Assembly: GCF_008386235.1 (NCBI RefSeq)
Contig: NZ_CP040671.1
Span: 2,234,001 to 2,298,000 of the forward strand
Direction: 5' to 3'
Length of the DNA: 64,000 nucleotides
DNA from: Thermosynechococcus sp. CL-1
Lineage (GTDB): Bacteria > Cyanobacteriota > Cyanobacteriia > Thermosynechococcales > Thermosynechococcaceae
A program made the position numbers and the translations under genes. A model generated the notes under the pieces. The model was not told the DNA's origin. It was given only the letters and a program-made list of their open reading frames with translations, and searched no databases. Shown one piece after another: positions 58,206-64,000 of this stretch; position 1 is the stretch's first letter; every line of letters begins with the position of its first letter.

Positions 58206-61043
58206 ATGTCCACCCCCAATCTCTTGCTTATTGATGGCCATTCCTTGGCCTTTCGTGCCTACTACGCCTTTAGTAAGGGGCGAGAGGGGGGGTTGCGTAC
58301 CTCCACGGGGATTCCCACTAGTGTGTGTTTTGGCTTTCTTAAGACGCTGCTGGAGATTCTGGAGCAGCAGCAGCCGGATCATGTGGCCATTGCTTTTGAC
58401 TTGGGGGAGCCGACATTTCGCCACACAGCCGACGAAAACTACAAGGCGGGGCGGGCAGAAACGCCCGAGGACTTTATTACCGATATTGCCAATTTGCAGG
58501 CGTTGCTGCGGGCACTGCGTCTACCCCTGTTGAGTCAGCCGGGCTATGAAGCCGATGATGTGATTGGTACGGTGGTCCATCGCCTGCGACCCCAAGGATG
58601 GCAGGTGTCCATTGTCAGTGGCGATCGCGACCTCTTTCAATTGATTGATCGCGAAGGTCAAGTACAAGTCTTGTATCTGGGGAATACCCTTGGCCAACGC
58701 AAGCAGGGTCTGGAGGCCTTTGATGCCCTCAAGGTCAAGGAAAAAATGGGGGTTTGGCCCGAGCAAATTGTGGACTATAAAGCCCTCTGTGGCGATGTCA
58801 GCGATCGCATTCCCGGTATTAAGGGGATTGGCCCGAAAACAGCGGTGCAATTACTGAGTCAGTACCCTACCTTTGAAGATATTTACGCCCACATTAGTGA
58901 GATTACGCCCCCCGGCCTGAGAACGAAGCTGATCAATGGGGAGGCCGATGCCCGCCATTCCCGCACCCTAGCTCAAATTATCCTCGATGTCCCCTTGGAA
59001 CTCCCCCTAGAGGAATTGCATCTGAGTCCCTTTGACTGGCCAACGCTGGATCAGCTATTGGATCAGTTGGAGTTTCGTGCCCTGCGGATGCAACTTCAGG
59101 ACTGGCACCTCCGCTTGGGGGGGACACTGCCGGATGTAGAGAGCGATGCGGATGCAACATGGTTTTTTGCCCCGACGGACACCCCCGATCCAGTGAATGT
59201 GCAACTCATTGAAACGCCAGAGCAACTGCAATGGCTGATCGCCCAGTTAGAAACCTGTACCGATGCGAACCATCCCGTGGCTTGGGACACGGAAACCACG
59301 GCCTTGAACCCCCGTGATGCTGCCTTGGTGGGCTTGGGCTGCTGTTGGGGCGCAGCGCCTGATCAGGTGGCCTATCTGCCCTTGGGGCACAAAGAGGGGC
59401 AGAACCTACCCCTACCAGAGACCCTCGCCGCTTTGCGACCGATTCTTGAGGGCGATCGCTACCCCAAAGTCTTGCAAAATGCCAAGTTTGACCGCTTGGT
59501 GCTGCGGTTTCAGGGGATTCAATTACAAGGTGTCGTATTTGACACGATGCTGGCGAGCTATGTGATTAATCCCGAAGCCAGTCACAACCTCAAGGATCTG
59601 TGTCAACGCTATCTGCCCCTCCAAGCCCAAACCTACCGCAGTCTTGTCGGCAAAGATCAAACCCTTGCGGATCTGTCTCCGGCCACGGTGGCACAATACT
59701 GCGGCCTCGATGTCTATACCACCTATCTTCTCAAGGACAAACTAGAGGCCGACTTGACCCCCCGCCTGCGGCAACTCCTCCTAGAGATAGAATTGCCCCT
59801 CGAACCCATTCTGGCGGAAATGGAAGCCACGGGGATTCGTATTGACAGTGACTATTTGCGGCAACTCTCCCAAGAACTGGAACAGCAACTGGCAGCCCTG
59901 CAACAACAAGCATGGGATGCCGTGGGACAACCCTTTAACTTGGCCTCCCCCAAGCAACTGAGTGAACTGCTCTTTGGCACCTTGGGGTTAGATCCGAAAA
60001 AGACCCATAAAACGAAACTGGGCTACTCCACCGATGCCGCAACCCTCGAAAAACTGCGGGGAGATCATCCTGTGATTGAACTCATTTTGAACCATCGCAC
60101 CCTCGCCAAGCTCAAATCCACCTATGTGGATGTGTTGCCCACCTTGGTGCGTCCGGACACAGGCCGTGTACATACGGAATTCAACCAAGCGGTGACCGCT
60201 ACGGGGCGCCTTTCCTCCTCTAATCCCAATCTGCAAAATATCCCCATTCGCACCGAGTTTAGTCGGCAAATTCGCCGCGCCTTTATTCCCGAGCCGGGCT
60301 GGTTGCTGGTGGCAGCGGACTATTCCCAAATTGAGTTGCGCATCCTTGCTCATCTGAGTCAAGAGCCTGCCCTGCTAGAGGCCTACCAAAAAGGAGAGGA
60401 TGTCCATCATCTCACAGCTCAGTTTCTCTTAGAAAAAACCGACATTAGTTCCAGTGAGCGACGCTTGGGCAAAATTATTAACTTTGGCGTCATTTACGGG
60501 ATGGGAGCGCCGCGGTTTGCCCGTGAGGCCGGGGTGAGTGTGGCCGATGCTAAGGTGTTTATTCAGCGGTTTTACGATCGCTATCCACGGGTCTTTGACT
60601 ATTTGCGGCAAATGGAACGGCTTGCCCTCAGCCAAGGCTATGTGGAAACCATTTTGGGACGGCGGCGCTATTTTGAATTTCAGAGTTCTGAACTGCAAGT
60701 CCTGCGGGGCAAGCCTTTAGAGGTGCTAGCCGATGTCGATCCCAGTAAACTAAAAATGAGCAATTACGAGCGGGGGCTATTGCGGGCGGCAGCCAATGCC
60801 CCGATTCAAGGGTCCAGTGCCGATATTATTAAGTGTGCGATGGTGAAACTGGCTCCCCTACTTTCCCCTGAAGAAGCCCGCCTGCTGCTCCAAGTCCACG
60901 ATGAATTGGTGTTGGAGATGACCCCTGAGGCGTGGGAACAACTGCAAACTACGATTCCCGAAGTTATGAGTACAGCAGTACCCCTGAGTGTGCCCCTTGC
61001 GGTGGACATTTACGCGGCGGCCAACTGGCTGGAGGCCAACTAG
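58206..61043 (+). CDS. polA: DNA polymerase I
   Basis: 945 residues, three domains. 5' nuclease (about 1-300): L-L-I-D-G-H-S-L-A-F-R near 6-16 and Y-E-A-D-D-V-I-G near 113-120. 3'-5' exonuclease (about 320-515): D361-T-E-T, N-A-K-F-D and Y-C-G-L-D near 497-501, so the proofreading acids look intact, unlike Taq polymerase. Polymerase (about 540-945): V-A-A-D-Y-S-Q-I-E-L near 700-710, K-x3-N-F-G-V-I-Y-G near 757-766, V-H-D-E near 898-901. It fills repair gaps and removes Okazaki primers. It precedes the M16 gene by 8 bases. Confidence 0.97.
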   Translation: MSTPNLLLIDGHSLAFRAYYAFSKGREGGLRTSTGIPTSVCFGFLKTLLEILEQQQPDHVAIAFDLGEPTFRHTADENYKAGRAETPEDFITDIANLQALLRALRLPLLSQPGYEADDVIGTVVHRLRPQGWQVSIVSGDRDLFQLIDREGQVQVLYLGNTLGQRKQGLEAFDALKVKEKMGVWPEQIVDYKALCGDVSDRIPGIKGIGPKTAVQLLSQYPTFEDIYAHISEITPPGLRTKLINGEADARHSRTLAQIILDVPLELPLEELHLSPFDWPTLDQLLDQLEFRALRMQLQDWHLRLGGTLPDVESDADATWFFAPTDTPDPVNVQLIETPEQLQWLIAQLETCTDANHPVAWDTETTALNPRDAALVGLGCCWGAAPDQVAYLPLGHKEGQNLPLPETLAALRPILEGDRYPKVLQNAKFDRLVLRFQGIQLQGVVFDTMLASYVINPEASHNLKDLCQRYLPLQAQTYRSLVGKDQTLADLSPATVAQYCGLDVYTTYLLKDKLEADLTPRLRQLLLEIELPLEPILAEMEATGIRIDSDYLRQLSQELEQQLAALQQQAWDAVGQPFNLASPKQLSELLFGTLGLDPKKTHKTKLGYSTDAATLEKLRGDHPVIELILNHRTLAKLKSTYVDVLPTLVRPDTGRVHTEFNQAVTATGRLSSSNPNLQNIPIRTEFSRQIRRAFIPEPGWLLVAADYSQIELRILAHLSQEPALLEAYQKGEDVHHLTAQFLLEKTDISSSERRLGKIINFGVIYGMGAPRFAREAGVSVADAKVFIQRFYDRYPRVFDYLRQMERLALSQGYVETILGRRRYFEFQSSELQVLRGKPLEVLADVDPSKLKMSNYERGLLRAAANAPIQGSSADIIKCAMVKLAPLLSPEEARLLLQVHDELVLEMTPEAWEQLQTTIPEVMSTAVPLSVPLAVDIYAAANWLEAN

Positions 61044-61051
61044 GTTTGTTG

Positions 61052-62563
61052 ATGCGGCAGCAACGCCACTGGCAAGTTTATTTCTGGCAAATTCTCCTCT
61101 GCCTTGTTTTGGGGGCGATCGCCCTCTCCTTGCCGGCCGACGCCCAAACGATTCGCCCCTACATTGACCGTGCCATGGATCAAATTAGTGAATTCTATCT
61201 TGACAATGGGATGCACTTCATTGTCATGGAGCAACACCAAGCCCCGATAGTGTCATTTCTCACCTACGTGGATGTGGGGGGCGTTGATGAACCGGAAGGC
61301 CAGACCGGTGTGGCGCACTATCTGGAACACTTGGCCTTTAAGGGCACCCGCCGCATTGGGACGACGGATTATACCGCTGAAAAGGAAAAACTTGCCCAAC
61401 TGGATCGCCTCTTTGAGCAACTGCAAGCCACGACGGATGAGCGGCAACGTCAGGCATTGATTACGGAATTTGCCGCTGTGCAGCAGGCTGCCGATCGCTA
61501 TGTGATTCGCAATCAATATGGCCAAATTGTCCAGCAGGCCGGGGGCGTGGGTCTCAATGCAACCACATCTGCCGATGCCACCCGTTACTTCTACAGTTTT
61601 CCCGCCAACAAATTGGAACTGTGGATGTCCCTAGAGTCGGAACGCTTTTTGGAACCCGTCTTTCGCGACTTCTATCAAGAAAAGGAAGTCATCCTTGAGG
61701 AGCGGCGGTTGCGCACTGAAAATTCCCCCACCGGCCAACTCTTTGAGGCCTTTTTGGCCACCAGCTTTCGTCAGCATCCCTACCGCCGACCCGTCATTGG
61801 CTACCGTGAGGATATTCAAAACCTGCGCCGCGCCGATGTGGAACGGTTCTTTCGCCAGTATTACACCCCCGACAAAATGACCATGGTGCTGGTGGGAGAC
61901 GTGGATCCCCAAGAGGTTAAGAAATTAGCCAAGGTTTATTTTGGTCGCTATCCCAAAGGCGCCGCCAAGACCCCAACGATTCCCCCCGAACCGCCGCAAA
62001 CGGAACCTCGGCAGATTACCCTCGAATTCGCCAGTCAACCCCTCTATATTGAAGCCTATCCCTGTCCACCTTTGGGGGATCCCGCGTACCTCACCTATGA
62101 AATTTTGGCACGTCTCCTCAGTGGCGGTCGCACGTCCCGTCTGTACCGTTCCCTTGTCCTAGAGCAAAAACTCGCCCTCAATGTCCAAACCTATGTGGGC
62201 TTCCCCGGCAACAAATACCCCAATCGCTTTCTCATCTACGGGGCACCGGCACCGGGTCAAACGACGGCTGCCCTTGCCGCAGGTATTGCCCAAGAACTGA
62301 AGGCACTGCAAACTGCCCCCGTGACCCCAGCCGAATTGGAGCGGGTAAAAACCCAACTGCGGATGGAACTGCTGCAAAATCTGATGTCCAATGAGGGCAT
62401 GGCCAAACTCTTGGCGGAGTATGCTGTAAAAGGCGGCGGCTGGCAGCAACTCTTTGCCCGTTTAGAGGCCATTAATGACATTACCTCTGCCGATATTCAG
62501 CGGGTGGCTCAATCCCTGCAACCGCAGCAGCGAACCGTGGCACAGATTCAAACTCGCCCATGA
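61052..62563 (+). CDS. M16 family zinc peptidase, exported
   Basis: 503 residues from the ATG at 61052; a frame open to 60932 lies inside polA. An N-terminal hydrophobic segment (about 11-32, ending A-D-A-Q) is a signal peptide. The inverted zinc motif H89-Y-L-E-H93 is present, and the distal glutamate is probably in L-E-S-E-R-F near 194-199. The gap between them (about 105 residues) exceeds the usual ~75 because of a charged coiled-coil insert (about 105-145). The inactive-half motif G-G-R-T-S-R-L-Y-R near 355 is present. It is probably a periplasmic peptidase; substrate unknown. Confidence 0.88.
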   Translation: MRQQRHWQVYFWQILLCLVLGAIALSLPADAQTIRPYIDRAMDQISEFYLDNGMHFIVMEQHQAPIVSFLTYVDVGGVDEPEGQTGVAHYLEHLAFKGTRRIGTTDYTAEKEKLAQLDRLFEQLQATTDERQRQALITEFAAVQQAADRYVIRNQYGQIVQQAGGVGLNATTSADATRYFYSFPANKLELWMSLESERFLEPVFRDFYQEKEVILEERRLRTENSPTGQLFEAFLATSFRQHPYRRPVIGYREDIQNLRRADVERFFRQYYTPDKMTMVLVGDVDPQEVKKLAKVYFGRYPKGAAKTPTIPPEPPQTEPRQITLEFASQPLYIEAYPCPPLGDPAYLTYEILARLLSGGRTSRLYRSLVLEQKLALNVQTYVGFPGNKYPNRFLIYGAPAPGQTTAALAAGIAQELKALQTAPVTPAELERVKTQLRMELLQNLMSNEGMAKLLAEYAVKGGGWQQLFARLEAINDITSADIQRVAQSLQPQQRTVAQIQTRP

Positions 62564-63291
62564 AGTCCATTTGGATGGAATGGCTGGGGGCGATCGCCTT
62601 CTATACCTGTTTGCCCATTCCCCCTAACTGCCCCATGCAATTGGCGGGAGCTGCCAAGTGGTGTCCTTGGGTGGGGCTACTGTTGGCAATGCTTCTCTGG
62701 GGGGCGCAGTGGCTGCTGGCACTTTTGCACGTTCCCCCCCTCGTGGCCAGTGTCTTGGTTGTGGCACTTTGGCTAGGATTAACTGGGGGATTGCACTTGG
62801 ATGGTGCCATGGACACGGCCGATGGTTTAGCCGTCAGGGATCAACAGCGGCGCCTTGAGGTGATGGCGGACAGTCGAGCGGGGGCTTTTGGCGTCATGGC
62901 CGCAATTGTGATCCTGCTCTTAAAAGTCACGAGCTTAAGTAGCTTAGAGAAGGGCGGCGTTTTGGTGTGGGTATTGGTGCTGGGGCGCCTTGCTCAGGTG
63001 TGGGCGATCGCCCGCTATCCCTATTTGAAACCCCAAGGCACGGGTCAGATCCATAAAGCCAGTGGTGTCTTTCCCCGCGATTTTTGGCCGAGTGGTTTAC
63101 TAGTGCTCTTCCTCAGCTTCCTGCTGCCGCTTCCCCTCGGGCAATTACTTTTTGGTTTGCTCTTGATTCTCTTGATCCCGGCATGGTTGCAGTGGCAGTT
63201 GGGCGGTCACACGGGGGATACCTATGGTGCGGTTGTTGAGTGGACGGAAGCCTTGATGTTGGTTGCCTTGACGGTGGGATCGGTCAATTGA
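62560..63291 (+). CDS. cobS: Adenosylcobinamide-GDP ribazoletransferase (cobalamin synthase)
   Basis: 243 residues. Multi-span membrane protein with the CobS signature L-T-G-G-L-H-L-D-G-A-M-D-T-A-D-G near 74-89 and M-x-D-S-R-A-G-A-F-G near 102-111; G-G-H-T-G-D-T-Y-G-A near 213-222 is the late motif. It joins adenosylcobinamide-GDP and alpha-ribazole, the final assembly of cobalamin (pseudocobalamin in many cyanobacteria). Start overlaps the M16 stop (ATGA). Its last 70 bases overlap comF on the other strand. No cobalamin riboswitch is visible upstream. Confidence 0.93.
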   Translation: MKSIWMEWLGAIAFYTCLPIPPNCPMQLAGAAKWCPWVGLLLAMLLWGAQWLLALLHVPPLVASVLVVALWLGLTGGLHLDGAMDTADGLAVRDQQRRLEVMADSRAGAFGVMAAIVILLLKVTSLSSLEKGGVLVWVLVLGRLAQVWAIARYPYLKPQGTGQIHKASGVFPRDFWPSGLLVLFLSFLLPLPLGQLLFGLLLILLIPAWLQWQLGGHTGDTYGAVVEWTEALMLVALTVGSVN

Positions 63292-63941
63292 TCCGGCAGC
63301 GCCACGGCCACGGTGATGATCCCCAAGACCTTGTAGCCAGCCCCCCGTAATACTGCGGCTGCAGTTCGTGCCGTTGTCCCCGTGGTATAAATGTCATCGC
63401 ACAAAAGGAGCCAGCGCTGGCGTTGCAGACCCCGCCCAAGGCGAAAGGCATTGTCAAGATTGGCTTGGCGTTCTGTGAGTGAAAGCTGAAACATGGACTG
63501 GGTTGCTCTTTGGCGGATTAATCCCACTGGGGCAAGGGGTAGCTCAAGGGCACGGCAAAACCCCTCAGCAATGAGCGCTGCTTGATTAAAGCCCCGGCTC
63601 TGCAATTTATCGCGATGGAGGGGAATGGGCACAATCTGCAACGGGAGGCGTTGGGCGATCTTCGCTTCCAACCAACTCAGGGCTAACCATTGGCCAAACA
63701 GGGCAGCCAGTTCGGGGTGATTGTTGTATTTCATGGTGGCGATCGCCCGCTTGAGGTCTTGCTGATAATACCCCCAAGGAAAAAGGGGGAGACTGCCCCG
63801 CCAGTAGCGTTGGCGTTGGCGCACTTCCCATGACCTTAGCCGCCGTTCACAATCCCTACAGATCGTTTGGGGACTGGCTCGACCGCAACAGGAACAGGGC
63901 TGTTGCCCCAAAAAGGAGGTGAGCGATCGCCACACCAGCAC
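63222..63941 (-). CDS. comF: ComF family phosphoribosyltransferase-like protein
   Basis: 239 residues from a GTG start. A zinc-finger-like start has C-S-C-C-G near 16-20 and C-R-D-C near 28-31. The phosphoribosyltransferase fold follows, with V-P-I-P-L-H near 106-111, R-G-F-N-Q-A near 117-122 and the PRPP loop C-D-D-I-Y-T-T-G-T-T near 186-195. ComF proteins take part in DNA uptake in naturally competent bacteria, and Thermosynechococcus is transformable; a direct role here is inferred. About 23 C-terminal residues are encoded in the overlap with cobS and are probably not core. Confidence 0.88.
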   Translation of the reverse strand: MLVWRSLTSFLGQQPCSCCGRASPQTICRDCERRLRSWEVRQRQRYWRGSLPLFPWGYYQQDLKRAIATMKYNNHPELAALFGQWLALSWLEAKIAQRLPLQIVPIPLHRDKLQSRGFNQAALIAEGFCRALELPLAPVGLIRQRATQSMFQLSLTERQANLDNAFRLGRGLQRQRWLLLCDDIYTTGTTARTAAAVLRGAGYKVLGIITVAVALPDQLTDPTVKATNIKASVHSTTAP

Positions 63942-63977
63942 ACCCCCTAGGTACTAACAGTAGGCACTAATATCCTC

Positions 63978-64000
63978 ATGGCACTCATCCGCCAAATAGC
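63978..64000 (+). CDS. Possible start of a gene running off the window
   Basis: An ATG at 63978 opens M-A-L-I-R-Q-I-A to the edge, divergent from comF by 36 bases. Too short to identify, and no clear ribosome binding site is seen. Confidence 0.3.

Noticed and set aside
62440-62560. Cobalamin riboswitch before cobS
   Set aside because: cobS starts inside the stop of the M16 gene, and no B12-box-like sequence is present.
1-64000. CRISPR arrays, IS elements or prophage
   Set aside because: No evenly spaced direct repeats, transposase, integrase or phage structural protein was seen. HIP1 octamers are frequent but are a normal genome-wide feature of cyanobacteria.

Overview
The window is chromosomal DNA from a cyanobacterium, most likely a thermophilic Thermosynechococcus close to T. 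elongatus/vestitus/vulcanus. Evidence seen directly: the octamer GCGATCGC (HIP1) is scattered through genes and gaps; psbK, btpA, a Ycf66-type gene, atpC, menC (phylloquinone) and a CrtD-type carotenoid desaturase are present; genes are short-spaced on both strands. The genus is an inference from the overall look of the proteins, PsbK above all. No phage, IS element, CRISPR array or rRNA operon was found. This is core chromosome, not an accessory island.

Layout. 1-5 kb: edge-truncated AMIN-domain protein, DUF2227 protein, GerM-domain protein, APC permease, coiled-coil membrane protein. 5-11 kb: atpC, then a plus-strand envelope/glycosylation run (GT4 glycosyltransferase with an apparent CTG start, SpoIID/LytB protein, secreted protein, TPR-GT41 SPINDLY-type transferase) and a GDT1-type Mn/Ca transporter. 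11-18 kb: tldD, tRNA-Leu(CAA), unknown membrane protein, tRNA-Arg(ACG), class II fructose-bisphosphate aldolase with terminator, HicB-like protein coupled to protoporphyrinogen oxidase, DUF2811. 18.0-18.6 kb: a gene-free segment with clustered, helically phased DnaA-box-like sites, a candidate oriC. 18.6-23.6 kb: Ycf66-like protein with repetitive tail, murC-murB, GT2-TPR protein. 23.6-29.4 kb: minus-strand unit unknown-menC-pncB-nadD-nrtR-nadE. 29.5-39.4 kb: recJ, yebC, psbK (46 codons), tadA, folK, btpA, hisG-hisZ, J-domain/TPR protein, tRNA-Gly(CCC), queF, fasciclin protein. 39.5-45 kb: succinate-semialdehyde dehydrogenase, HPP-family protein, SbmA-type ABC exporter divergent from a PlsC acyltransferase. 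45-50.5 kb: pflA-adhE-lipoate ligase-like, lipoprotein, conserved unknown. 50.5-54 kb: nadA, crtD-like, hisIE, SRP RNA. 54-64 kb: PHP protein, small membrane protein, FHA-ABC transporter, polA, M16 peptidase, cobS, comF.

How parts work together. The most coherent system is NAD metabolism. pncB, nadD, nrtR and nadE are a coupled operon encoding their own Nudix-type repressor. A near-palindrome lies in front of pncB (inside the last codons of menC), and a close copy lies in front of nadA 23 kb away; each overlaps a probable -10 box. This predicts one NrtR regulon covering de novo entry (nadA), salvage (pncB) and the shared final steps (nadD, nadE). Other links: TadA and its tRNA-Arg(ACG) substrate; HisG with HisZ, plus HisIE; MurC with MurB; and PflA with AdhE for dark anaerobic fermentation, though pflB is not in the window. 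Several ORF starts were moved to in-frame codons with better ribosome binding sites or family fit; each entry says so.
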